The notes under the pieces are model-generated. The model searched no databases and was not told where the DNA came from. It saw only the letters and a list, made by a program, of their open reading frames with translations. Both the position numbers and the translations under genes were made by a program. Shown piece by piece: positions 40,875 through 53,149 of a stretch of 64,000 nt of DNA; position 1 is the first letter of the stretch, and each line of letters opens with the position of its first letter. The stretch is from the NCBI GenBank assembly GCA_947650285.1, contig CANTFL010001216.1:186001-250000 (forward strand), given 5' to 3'. The DNA is from Hyaloperonospora brassicae (taxonomy: Eukaryota; Oomycota; Peronosporomycetes; Peronosporales; Peronosporaceae).

Positions 40875-43800
40875 CGTAAACGTTTTCTTTTTCGGTAATG
40901 TTTAGCAATATTATGCTTGCGAGTCCATTTTGCTGGAATGTTACCGTACGAGGTAATATTCGGCATTGCTAAACAATTGGTTGGAATAGGCCATGATGTC
41001 AATCGAATAAACCACCAATCGCGCGCAATGGGTGATGAGTGAGATTTTGCATTGATAGCTTGTAGCCTAATGTTGCGTGGGAAAGTAAAAGTACGGTTTA
41101 TGGAAAAGGGGCTTCGCTATATTTTGTATTATATATTGTTTTACTTTTATCCCTCAAAGCAACCTTTTCTCAGATGCTTCACTTCCCCTGCACGCACAGT
41201 GTACATGTAGCCTAAGGAGCGCATACCTTGTACTCTTACGGTACAAGGGAATTCCTGAAATCTGGTAAGAAGTGAGCCCCATTGCATGGACAGCATCAGG
41301 GAAATGGAGACATCGCCAACCTTAGAAATGCGATGCTCTCTGAGGTTGCATGGTCGGCCTAGGCATGTAAAGATCAAGACAACCTACCTAGAAGACGACA
41401 AACTCGCAAATCTGACACAAAAATAGTAGGAGCACTTACACCATGTCACGAAGAAGAAAATTGAGCAGCCTTATGCCGTTATAGTGCAATGAAGGAAGAG
41501 GTTTGTTGCTGTCATTGGCTTGACATAGAGACGAAAGTAAAACCACAAGAATATTGCGGCAACACACCCTCGTTGCATGCAGTCGACCATGTCTCCAATA
41601 ATGGAGAGGTACCTTTGATGATATTCACGCCTATATATTTATATTTGATACCGAATTGATTGCAAGTTTACGATGTCAATATGATGTGCGGGGTGACGTC
41701 GTTATGGAGTGACGACGAAATTGGTATTAAGAAGATGATCATTAGATGCTCCAAGCGCGACACCAGCGAACCCATAAGACGGATAAATCACTATTGAGCG
41801 GAAGGGTGGAAAGGCTCCACCGATCTTTGGACGACAACATGCGAGCAATACAGTTCGATCCTGCCAAATCTCAACGGTGTCTATGATCGAAGGCACGATA
41901 GATTACCTTGATAATAGATTCAGTCTACCTCTCTTACGAGCGGCGATATAAGATGAATGTTGACGTTGCTACCGTACGAGAGTCCGATCTAAGCTGTGTG
42001 CTTTCGTATGAGCAGAAAGTCAATGTGATATTAGAGAATAATGCCGTCAGTACCAAAGGAAAGCACGAGCACGATATCTACGTTGGGTCGATGAATTGTC
42101 AAAATGCTATCTAGTATATATTTAAGCTTATGCTAGATCAGATTACCCTACGCGAATACTGACACAGTGTAATCTAACTAAACTTAAACCGTGCTGATAG
42201 GCTACTCGTATCTTTACGTCTATGTGCTTGTAAAGGTGGGTCTAATCTTCTACACAGGCACGTTTACGAGAGGGCAAAACAAAACTGCATTTTAGTGTAA
42301 AATTGCCTCATAAAATCTCATTTTATCTTGTTTAAACTAATTAAACTGCAAAAACTCGAAAAAAGAAGCTACTCGCGCATCATTGGTTGCGCTTTAGCAG
42401 CGATTGGTCGTTACATTGGCTGGGTCTATCTCCTACATCAGCTATTAAGTGTGCGGTGTTTGCGGTCATCTGCGAAGGGCGTCTTCCTTTTATACTTACT
42501 TCGCAAGGCAAATTTTGGAAAAACTTGTATTATTTTAGACTTCGTTCACACTTTTCATTTTTTTGCCAACAATACAGAACACGCTAACCCTCTAACATAT
42601 GGAGAATTATGAAATTTTGCATCATGTGATTCAATGAATTATGTGGGTTCAGCCACACGACCAATCTCTGTATACGGCATTCATATATACCGAGCACCGG
42701 TCCATGTGAAAGTTTTGTGGCCAAAGCAGGGTTCGGAAGACCGATTTATATGCAACGGGTGCTATCTGAGATGACGCATCAATTTGCAGTAATTGGGGGG
42801 AGGCCAATCATATTGGAGTGACCGTCTAGTGAGGTCTCCAGCCAGGTTGGTATCGTTTAAAAAAATCCGTGATTTCGTGACGGCACTGCAATCGTAACGG
42901 AAAGAACGGAAGAGCACGCCTTATCAAATTCCACGTAATCCAACATCTTGTTGTAGTGAACATTGTGAGAAACCAAGGTTGACACAGCTATGTCATTGGC
43001 TATAGATATTCATATCGGCAAACATGATCAATTAAGTATTCTCAGGGAATATGGGTTATGATTCAGGAGAGCACAATAGATCTGTGTCGAAAGACTTGTA
43101 GGCTAAAATACTATTTTTCTTCGCCTGTAGGAGTCCATGCACAAAACTAATATCATCAGCGGAGTTGTTTGTACTATTTTCATAGCCGTTGACCATGCTC
43201 GCAGCTCATATGATACAGGTTAAGTGCGTCAAAAAGTGAATCTGACAATGATGGTTCTAGATCCTCCCGAATCATTAAAGTCAGACTTTCACAGTCAAAG
43301 AATAGAACAATGATATATACAGATCCTTCCGGGCTGATAACTATCTCAAGATCCAAATTGGAAGAATAAAATCCTGCGCGTACTTTCATTCAGCATCGAG
43401 AGAAGCAGGTGTGCAAACCGTCGGAAGGTAGTGTCGACAAATCTAAACAATATGTCATATTTATGATCTTACTCTCTTTCTCCGAGATGATATGTATAGA
43501 TCCAGAAGCGTGATGGAACACGTCGAAATGATTCCAAGCCTAGCAAGGAAGGAATTCGGTCAGAAGGGCTGTTTATATAGAAGTCGGAGCAGATAGATCC
43601 AGAAAGCCTGCACATCGATGCAAGGACAAAATGGCACAGCTCACACAAAGTGGCCAAGACTGCTGGTAGTGTTTTGTACGAGCCAGCGGAAATTTAAACA
43701 CGCCTATTACCGTCTCACAATCAGGTCTGTGATGTCGAAAATATCCATATTTAATATTTGTCATGCCCTGGCCTACCTTAACAAATGTGCTGATACATTA

Positions 43801-45992
43801 ATAAAGGCATAGTGGATGAGTCTACTTTCTTTGCTCTATAGGACAGCCCCAGACGACATGGACGCCGGAAAACATTTTTCGTGGCCACAGTAATTATGCG
43901 GGAATGACAGGTCGTGGCATATCAAATTAATAACAAAAAGCTGTTAGATTGTAGCCGACAGAGTGTTTATACAGTGGTAGAGAAAGTAGCTTGAATAATT
44001 TGTGAGCTCTCTCAGATTCATCAGTTGTACACCGATGAACGTCTATTGGAAATCTGATCTCGATGCTCGACTATCGTATTTTTGTTTCCTAACGAACGAG
44101 AGCGGAGCGGGATGGGCCTTTTGAGCTGTCTCTTTTGAGGGCGCCATGGTCTGAATTGTACATGTAGCTGTACTAATCGAATGATACCCGTATAACATCA
44201 AAGCGATTTTGATAATTTCTACTTTAGGTGGCAGCGTGATCGCACTTTATCTGTTAGACAATATTATTCTGCATGACATGACAGCGGATAAGCGCGGGAT
44301 TTGTGGGCCACAGTAGTTCAGTATCCAGTAATGAAGCTGATGTATTGTCTCCGGGCACTCTCTCTATTGAAGGCGCAGGTTCAATAGCTTGATACAGGGT
44401 TGAAAGGACGTTTCATAGGCACGAATAACAAGAATTTAATCGCTTGGTGATTGAAACTTTTGCCATACCCAGTGTACGCATGAAAAAGGGTATCACCTCT
44501 CCTATTAAAGTTGTTACATAGAGCGTCGACAAAAAGTCTGTGTCTATCGCGAACCCGGCTCCGTTCGTTGTATACGACACATTGCACTTCCGTAATCAAG
44601 CAATATCATGTATCGTTGCGTCAACGATCCATCAGGTGTCAAAAAGGCCGGAATTACCAAAAAAAATTAACGTATTACAACTCGCCTCGAAATTCTATCG
44701 TGCACATAACGTTAAATTTCCGGCAATGTGTACCGCGACGAATAGCGCGAGGTACGGTCTGAAACTCGACGACGAAAGGACACGCGTTCTAGGCGGATAT
44801 ATTGTTATGCAGATATTCCGACTACTCTAGCTCAGGCATCCCTGACGACGCTTATAACCTCGAACGTGCAAAATCAACCGAGCACGGCGAGACGTACAAA
44901 TATTTTACTTCTAGTGAGGTCTCGTGAGCGCTACTAGTTAGTCTCGTTTAAAGCCAATAGACATACAATTGCCCGACCACTGCTGCCGCCATTATGTATT
45001 TTATATCCCATTCACGATATAGCTAACCAACCTCATCTGGTAGTAATGATGTGTGGTGGAATAGCTCGAATATACTCTCCCCGTTTCTCGATCTGACAAA
45101 TTAATGATTGCTAACTCTTTTTATATATAATGGTGGGAACGTGTCCATCTTGTATACCCAGAACATTGCGGATACAAACACGCTCATGGCTTATTTACTA
45201 AATGCAATTTACATATGTACAAACAGATTGTTACAAGAGAGCAACACCGAAAAGCAGCCGTTTGTTTTCCGAGTTGATAGCAGAACCTTATGTCCCTATG
45301 AAATGCCATTATCACCTCAAACAAATTTTGGATAGATGTAACGGGTCCGCCGGTCATATAAGAATTGTAATGTAATGTCAAAAAATATTTAGGAATTATC
45401 GAATAGCGGTCCGCACTTAGACCTGTCATTAGGGGAAAACCGTGATTTCGCAGATACAAACCTCCAAAGCAAGATCATAATCGCGAAGCAATGAGCCAAA
45501 TGTGTACCACCTATTGATGAATCGTTGCTGCCGCTTGATTAACATTTGCACCTTCACATTTTCTGTCCTATTGTATTATGAGTCACGTCTTAAGGCTGAG
45601 AGTTGTATCTATGATGTCAGTGTATCCGGTATCGCCAGACGTAGCAGCGCTTAACAAAACTTAAACTTTTGAATGTGAGACATAGAACTATAGTTAGCTT
45701 CATTAGCGCATTTTAAAAACGCAGTGACGACGTCAGGAGCTCGCTATAATGTAATCGCTACCCTGTCTTATATATAATGATTCACTAATCCGAAGCTACT
45801 GTATCATCTGGATGAACTTTAGGTAGGGATTGCATACTAGTAATAAGCTGTAAAGAATCGATCTCACAATACGAAATCAAATTTTGTCAAAAGACGATGG
45901 ATATCAGCCACGGAAATGTCTCATTAATTCGACTAGCTAACTGTTAGTTCTACCTATGAGTAATCACGTCACGTAAGTCATTGTAGCAAATG

Positions 45993-45996
45993 CTTC
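45993..45996. other. Target-site duplication CTTC, left copy
   Basis: CTTC abuts the TG end of the left LTR and matches 59501-59504, immediately after the CA end of the right LTR. A 4-bp duplication is in the usual Ty3/Gypsy range, and an intact pair shows the two LTRs belong to a single insertion. Confidence 0.8.
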
Positions 45997-47143
45997 TGTA
46001 GTGGAGTGGTGATCGCTCTTTTGAGGGGTCGATATTAAATCTTCAATGGCGCCAGGACGACCGAATAACGGAGGTGGTAGTCCGATTCCGTGTTCTTGAT
46101 AGCCTTCCTCACCTTGTGTGCCCGTATGTGGGGCGAATTGCACTCTTCCAGGTGGACTCGTCTTGATAAAAATTTGAACGTGGTTGCGATGAGGTCGAGG
46201 TTTGATCTGGATGTGGAAGTCGTTACACCACGATCGGGGTTGACGTGATCTCGTGGAATTATTCACAGAATCTCTTGTATGCTTGTGAGGTACTCGATAT
46301 GAGTCACCTTGATCTGTAACATATCGCCTTGTCCAAATGTAGACCTTGATTAGCGAGCCTTCTGATTACTTGAGTCGTTGGCGATCTTGAGTCCTCAACC
46401 ACCAAAGGTTTCCTGCATCCAGTCGCAGTCGGCGTGTTGTTTGAGAGATATTTATCCCTGGCCAAACAATCCAGGGATATCACTTGATTAAAGTATGTAA
46501 ATCTTTCCTTGACGTTGGGTGGCCAATGATCCACCCGGAGGAGAAGTCGACACGTGTGCTTTGAAGCAAATTGAACTCTGTCTAATGTTAGCCAATCGAA
46601 CTCAACAATTCTATCCCTATCCCCATACCGAAGGCATCGCAGAACACGTGTCGCTATCTTCGAAGGTAGCAATCTTGTACTTGAATGGCAGACACTTGAT
46701 ATACTTGTCCGATCGCATTCGCCTTTCCAGTTTCATATCATGTCGTGTCGTCCACACTAGCTTATTTGCGATAACGTACATGATCGTTGATCCTCATCGC
46801 GATCGCATCCTTGATCACGATCGCCTTGCTTATCGCACCCTTGCTGATCGCGGATCACCTGGTGTGGTACATACACCTCTGATCGCCATCGCTCTCGATC
46901 ACCAACGTAATCATCCCTTGACAGTTATCTCATCTCCACTACTCGTACCCTTCGTCCGTCATAATTTAACCCAATGTCGCAGATCCCATCCTCACCGATC
47001 TGATATCGAGTTTCTATCTCATCAGCTCAATGGACGTGATCTGACCAGGTGTGGGACCGGCGCTACCAACGATTAACTGACTCGGAAACACCTGGAACGC
47101 GATCAGTTCGCATATCGCGTATTTCCTTAGTCGCTTCACCACA
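45997..47143 (-). repeat. Left LTR (3' LTR of the Gypsy element)
   Basis: 1147 bp, aligned without gaps to the right LTR. By direct reading there are ten differences, at 45997, 46000, 46684, 46849, 47087, 47089, 47120, 47125, 47126 and 47133 (left coordinates). Only two of them lie in the 1086 bp 46001-47086. Open frames of 100-185 codons inside both LTRs are identical or nearly so because the DNA is; they have no recognisable product. Confidence 0.95.
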
Positions 47144-47406
47144 GTCGTCACCTGCGCCGTTATTCGCCATACAGTGTCGATCTAAATGGCGCGCTTATCG
47201 TTTGGCTTGGTCAGTCCCAACGTTTTAATACACGCCATGTCAACGAAAACTCTTCAAGCACCTCTCCTCCTTTCGATTCGGATGTGTCTTCTTCCGGTCC
47301 TAATTAGGTGACTCACGTCCTCGATCACAGTGAACGACACGCCGGGTCGTAATCACTTCTTATCAGTACCCAAGTAACGACCGCTACTTGAGTTGATCGA
47401 CCGACG

Positions 47407-48053
47407 ATGGTCGGCATGTTATCCTCTCTCAACGATACTTTGAAGATCTACGAGGTGTTAGCGAGGCGTTACGTCTTCCTTATAGAAGAGCCGAGAGAAG
47501 AAAAGCACCGCGGTCATCGACTGGAGCAGGCGTTGAACATGCTGCGCGAAGTCGGGGTCCAGTTGCGCGGGTATGTCAAGCAGCGTTTCGATCGTATATT
47601 TTACACCTTTCAGAGGGTCCGCGAGCACAGCGAAGCACGCAAAAAGTTCCTAAGTAAGCAAAAGGATAGGCTGGAGAGAATTCGCGACTTGAAGAAAGAG
47701 AACTAGCGCTCAGAAGCATCTTTATTCGATGCCGAGATGTACTTGCCCGAAGCCGTCTCCAGAGACTCCGAGAAGATTCATCGCGAACAGGCCACAATTC
47801 TTGTGTCTCTCGAGAAAGAGTATCGGCATGTGATTACCTCTCTCAGTCAAAAGTTGTAGTCCCAAATTTCGCAGCTCGAGTCATTCCGGGCTTTCCACGA
47901 CGCCGACGATAAGAAGTATCAGGGTGCCTCTGTTCGCGGTCAGCATAAGATAGCCGATCTCGAGAAACAGATCGCGTCATTTTCCACTCTACGTGATCAA
48001 CACTGCGCGGAGATTACTGATAAAAAAGCGAGCTATAACGACTGCGTGAAGTG
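47407..48053 (+). pseudogene. Antisense accessory frame of the Gypsy element, coiled-coil part (broken)
   Basis: On the strand opposite to pol, an ATG frame of 99 codons (LNDTLKIYEVLARRYVFLIE, HRLEQALNMLREVGVQLRGY, KQKDRLERIRDLKKEN) continues in the same frame through TAG codons at 47704 and 47858. It stays rich in heptad-like L/I spacing (IADLEKQIASFSTLRDQ) until TGA at about 48051. Coding-like text then continues in other frames (LREVMTDLHFVKSRL, later LSGLRNQLQSRDQ). This looks like one long coiled-coil protein broken by nonsense and frameshift mutations. No known family is recognised. Confidence 0.5.
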
Positions 48054-48860
48054 ATGACGGATCTCCACTTCGTGAAATCGCGTCTATAACGTTTGGTCCA
48101 GGACCGTAAAACGCTCACGATGTCGCGATCGCTGATCGTGACCTTGATGTCCCTGACCACGATAAAATTTGGGCTTATCTAGCCCAGCTGGCTTCTGGCG
48201 TTCCTTTTGCTTTAGCGTAACCTCCATGTTCTTTGGACAGCAAACGTAACCCGGCGCGACAGCAGTTCTGATCCCCATCCAAGCGTTCTTGAGCTTCAGG
48301 AATCTCCCCTCCAATGGCACCGGCCAAGGTTTCGCCGCGATCTATCCGCTCTTAAACGTCTTTCGGGTCTACGCAATCAGCTCCAGTCACGCGATCAGCC
48401 CAATCGATGCAGACAGATGATTCAAAGCCGCAGAACAATATCCCGCAATCGAACAATCCAGCACCGCGAACGAAGCCGACAAAGCCTACTTTGCCCCCGC
48501 GATCAGCTCCGCCCACTTGATCAGCTAAGTTTGCCTCGGAGGATGATCTCAAATAATTAGCTGGGTCACTGCAAATGGCCGAACCTATCTGATCTACTGT
48601 ATTCACACCGATGGCAGAACCCACACGATTGCCCTCTCTCGAGCACTGAGCTGAGCCAAAGCGATCGCCCGAGTCCAAGCGGTCGGATAACCTGAGACGT
48701 GCGATTAGCCAATTTCGATCGGTATCTTCCAAGCGTCAATCTAGGGTAGGCCCAAAGAACTCTGCCAATCACCCTCCGGTTCAGGATGATCCGGTTTCCT
48801 CCCCGAAGACGTCGCCAGGAGTGATGGAAGATCAAGCAAATTGGTAAAATATGATACTTT

Positions 48861-50039
48861 TTGTCCTCGAACATGAGCGAACTGTCCAGTTCTTCGGGTA
48901 ATGCCGCCCGAGCAGCGCTTTCGGGATCACGGTTTGCTTCCCGCAGACGCGCTTCGACTTTTGCTAAGCCCACTAAACTCTACCCACCCGCTACCACATT
49001 CTTCTTCGAAGAATACAGCTCCGACTCGCGATATTCTTCTCCATTTGTTTCGACGAATCCTAAGAAATCAAAGTTGTCCAAGATCGATCTTCTGGGCGAG
49101 CCGTCGAGCGATGCATTTGGCAGTCTCAGTATGTTCAGTGATAATCGCGAGGAAGTGAACGATCTGTTGGCTCCCGGCCAATTGGCCGCATTGCCATCCA
49201 AATGTGTATCGTGCGATCAGTGGATTGCTGGGTACAGCTCTCGCATTCCCCGATCGTTATTTGAAGTGGATCCCTGCTCAGCTCGTCGATTCAGCTACAT
49301 CAGCGTCGCTGATCTGGAAGTAATTTTCATTGTCAAGCATTTTGCTAATCCAAAATACTTTCCGTTCCCCGCATACAAGGATATGAAGTCGCCGGCACTC
49401 CGGACTAATTGCTGGGCTCCCCATTTAATTTCTTCGGCGCAAATCACGTCTCTATGCAGAAAAGAAGATGAAAAAGTTTTCGATCGATCAATCGAGACGA
49501 TGTCTTTTCCAGTGACTGGGTGGTCCAAGGAATCGGTTGAAACGTATCGCGCGTCTGAAGATCGTCATCTAAAGGCGCTGTGGTAATCAACCCATGTTCT
49601 TCCCATCTTCAGTCGGCAGCTCCAGGCGGATCTGGCGTTGGCTACATTTTGCCAAGAGCGTCGTCAACACCGATCGCGATCGGGGTCTAGTTGTAAGACT
49701 GTCCTCCGCTTTATCCTTCAAGGGATGATCGACGGGCATTGTGACTTGGACTTTCGATTGGATCTCTTACTTTTACATTTCACGACCCCATCAGAGAAAC
49801 GAGTGTGGTACTCTGGGTTGGGTTGCAAAACAACAAAGATCTTAACCTTGATCACTGCCTTGTCGCTGGATGATCATGCCGAGCCGTGGCGTAATCAATA
49901 TAGGTACGCGATCGCAAAACACCCTGGCCTCTCAATTTCCCGCATCTACGGCAAAATTTTCCTTCGTGATAGTCCCAGAGTTTTCATTCTATTCGTTGAA
50001 TATCAATTGTCCCTTTCTTTCAAGCTTTGTGTTTCTTAG
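48861..50039 (+). pseudogene. Antisense accessory frame of the Gypsy element, C-terminal domain (one stop)
   Basis: Reading frame of 241 codons (first ATG at 48873) to TAA at 49584. The same frame then reopens to 50039, so a single nonsense change separates two coding parts. Visible text: NMSELSSSSGNAARAAL, LAPGQLAALPSKCVSCDQWI (a possible zinc-binding CxxC), YISVADLEVIFIVKHFANPK, RASEDRHLKALW; after the stop LQADLALATFCQERRQ, LDLLLLHFTTPSEKRVWYSG and DDHAEPWRNQYRYAIAKHPG. The last parts look like a conserved globular domain. It lies between integrase and the 3' LTR and is antisense to pol, the location where some plant Gypsy lineages carry antisense ORFs. Function unknown. Confidence 0.55.
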
Positions 50040-50505
50040 TTAAAATCGTCTTCATGCTTCTTTTACTCTTCATTCATCATCGACCAGGTCAAACACAACC
50101 CGATCGCTCGCGATCAACATTCAATCGATCCTGATCGCTGGCGATTAAAAAGTACCATCCGATTTTGACCTGCGCGATCAAGTCTGTAAACTCTCGATTG
50201 CCATACTTATAACATATACCGCCCCCATCTTCGTATACAACCTTCCTGTGTGTGTTACTTTGATCCTCCTATGCACCCTCCCTGCACTTCACCTCAACTC
50301 AAACGGTCTAATTACACTAACCCGCATCTCCCTCTTCGTGTGACTGCATCAACTCAAACCGATTAATATTCCCGCGACCAGGGTCCCATTCTTGTATCAA
50401 CGCCCCACAGTTCAAGTCTGCTTCGTCCACCACGACGAATCACCACATCCTTTCCAATACATCTTGAATTTGTCGGTGCACCCTGCCATAACGCGTCCGT
50501 CGTCC

Positions 50506-51900
50506 TTATCGCACGTCCGTTATTCTATCCACTTTGAATTCGTCATCTGCCAGATCGCCTACCCAAATGTCTTCTGGTAATAGAGCTCCGTCAAAATTGA
50601 CTCTATTAGATTTGCTTATGGTCAGTCGTTGCATCGGTCGATCCGGAAACAGTCGTAAGAGTTTCATCTTCGACACATGCACCACTGGAAAGACTTGATA
50701 GGACGTAACTTCTATTTCCAACCTCGCAGCGTGATCCACGCACTTGTAAATTACTCGAAACGGTCCGTTCCACATATGCGCCAACTTGCGAGCGTACCCT
50801 TCCTTCACGCGATCTAGGAATAGCCATATTTGCGATCTGCTGCATATGTCTAGCAGATCGTGATCCTGATTACGCTAATCGACACAATCTTGGATTGCTT
50901 CCTTTAGTCGATTGTTCACCACCGCTCTCGTCCGTTAATATTGGCGTTGTATGCCATACAGCCATCGTCGTGGATCTCAAACTCGCGATGCGGTACTCCG
51001 AAGAGGTAACGTGGCTTCCAACGTTGTTCGGGGGACAATTGGGTGATTGGTCCCAACCGTGGATCAGATAACATGAATTGACCCCGCGAACTCTATTGTA
51101 GGCGGTGTTGATCGCGTATGTCAATCGTTCGTCATATTCATTTCAATCTCTCTGATTCTCGTCTGAGACGTACATAATGATCGCTATAGTCGATGTATGT
51201 ACCATGCGCTCCGCCGTGCCGTTCGCTTGTGGTCTATAATCCATAGTAGCTCGTTTTTATGGTTTATGATTCGAGTAAACGCACGAAAGAAATCAGACAT
51301 GAATCCTGGCTCTTGATCGTGCCGAATTGCTTCACTCGTACCAAATATTCTGAATACACATTCTTCGTAATTATTTGCGGTCGTTTACGCGGTTCGAGAC
51401 GCACTCTCCTTGGCAACCATATATCCATAGAACAGGTCGACCCAGATCAACAGCTCCGTGTTCCGTTCAAACGATTGCGGCAACGAATAAATATCATTCA
51501 TCGCCAGAATCTGAAAAGGGTGCTTTGCTTGTATGTTACCCGGCCAGCCACTTCGATTGAAGGGGCATTCCTTATCTGTTTCACAATCCACACACTCTCC
51601 CACATACCGTTGAGCAATTCGATACAGACCTCTCCAGTGGCAATTCTCTCTGACCCGCTGATAAGTTCGACCTATACTCAGGCGGCCGCCCTCCAAACTG
51701 GTTCGATAGTAATGTAAATACCCTTGCTGCAAAATCTCCGGGATCACCAAACGGACCTGCACTACGAGATCATCTGAATTTACGGCTGCTCTGGGACAAA
51801 AGAGCAACAATTCGTCCTGATAGACTACATAGTTCGGCGCGATCAAGTCACATGGTTTAGCATTCGCTGATACAATCATGGATACATTCTCAGTCAGATA
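50506..51900 (-). pseudogene. Gypsy integrase (decayed)
   Basis: Two main readable blocks on the minus strand. 51879-51385 gives the H2C2 zinc-binding part (HYYRTSLEGGRLSIGRTYQR, CHWRGLYRIAQRYVGECVDC) and the core start (FQILAMNDIYSLPQSF, TELLIWVDLFYGY). In the usual pattern AMDHIPSLP the first catalytic residue is Asp, but here the aligned residue is Asn. 50845-50506 gives the C-terminal module (RKLAHMWNGPFRVIYKC, VFPVVHVSKMKLLRLFPD, LLPEDIWVGDL). The intervening core is broken by stops and shifts. Confidence 0.85.
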
Positions 51901-52229
51901 GATTTTTAAAGTAGAAAATTTACTCTCCTATCTTGCACTTGTTTGATCCGCTTGATTCGTATCTGCTATACTACCTCATCTTGGACAATTTGAGGCAAAT
52001 GGCGTTTTCGTGCGGCATCACGGGTAATCGCAGCTACTCGCCTCCTCTGATTCATCTTACGGGGTAGCGATAACGCGTTTAGCCGATTAAGAGTCACTAG
52101 ATCTTGACGATCTTGGTCATCTACCACTATCCAACCCTTCTCTTCTTGCAGAGCTTCACTTACCACTAAATCTGCGCTTGCGTTCCAATCGCGTTTCCCA
52201 TGTAAAAATTTTGATGGGGCTAGGACCAA

Positions 52230-53148
52230 AATATCTTATTGCTTTATACCTCAGCAGTTATAGACCCGGTGCCTTGCAATCAATATCTCCACGCATTTGG
52301 GTGATCACTAAATTCGAATCTCAACATATGATCACATGTCCCATTGGTCTGAAAATCAAAGCACAGTGGCAGTCCTCTATACTCTGCCTCTTTGACCGTT
52401 AGATCAGGGATGAAGTCAGAAGCGGCATCCACAACCTTTTATCTCGGCAATTTCCATACGATCGCGCTGCATGCCTCAACTTTCCTCTAAACTCTAGCAG
52501 ACCCGTCAAAACTAGGCTCTGAGAGATTTCTCCCTCCTCAACCGTAAGTGGGGCCATACTGATCGTTGGTAGTGGTTATTTCCTTTGCGCTATTGCGATC
52601 GACATCTCATCTACTTCCTTCCGAGGGATTATACTTGCCGCCAGAGCTGTAAGTATCTCGTCCTCCCCTTTCTCAAATCGACAGATCTACAGTGTCGAGT
52701 TTGATGACAATGCAGTCCATTAGACTGATCTCCCATTGATGCCGGAAGATTGGAGCGACCAGGCTAAGGTTGAGTAACGCTTCAGCACGGTGATCTCACG
52801 AGATACCAGCATGGTATAGTATATTTTTAGTATTATTAATAATGCTACTACTTCGTTCTCTACCATGCCAAAATCAAGTTATTCGTAATTAATCATACGG
52901 CTTAAACATAAGACCGGCCAGTATACCCCCTCATGTTTCTGCAACTATGCAGCCCACGCGGCCCACTTGCTGGCATGAACGACAATTACCGGCGGTCGAC
53001 CCGGGTAAAAGTGATCAGAATTGATGTAGTCACTATCTTCTAATCCAGGAAAGTAAATGCGATCGTTGCTTTATCTCAGCGACTCCTTCCTTCCAGAAAC
53101 TAATCGCGCTCGGTAATTGGGCACTGATGGTGATCGACCTTATTGGAA
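52230..53148 (-). pseudogene. Gypsy RNase H region (decayed)
   Basis: Broken minus-strand text resumes left of the nested LTR. It reads KATIAFTFL, then VIVVHASKWAAWAA, a stop, then LQKHEGVYWPV, the usual sequence of connection domain and RNase H in this family. The H-terminal part at 52229-51966 follows. No uninterrupted frame remains. Confidence 0.7.
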
Positions 53149-53149
53149 T

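Larger units (their letters stand above)
38873..45992. other. 7.1-kb gene-free, AT-richer region
   Basis: Base composition drops sharply after the RING gene. Frames are short, mostly under 100 codons, overlap in all directions and contain no domain that I can name. Small palindromes occur (39503-39519 and 40856-40874). I see no LTR pair inside it. It is probably old repeat sequence. Confidence 0.6.

Noticed and set aside
46304..47076. Conserved frames of 122 and 185 codons present twice (also at 58661-59433)
   Set aside because: They lie entirely inside the two LTRs; identity reflects the LTR pair, and the translations have no domain or coding bias.
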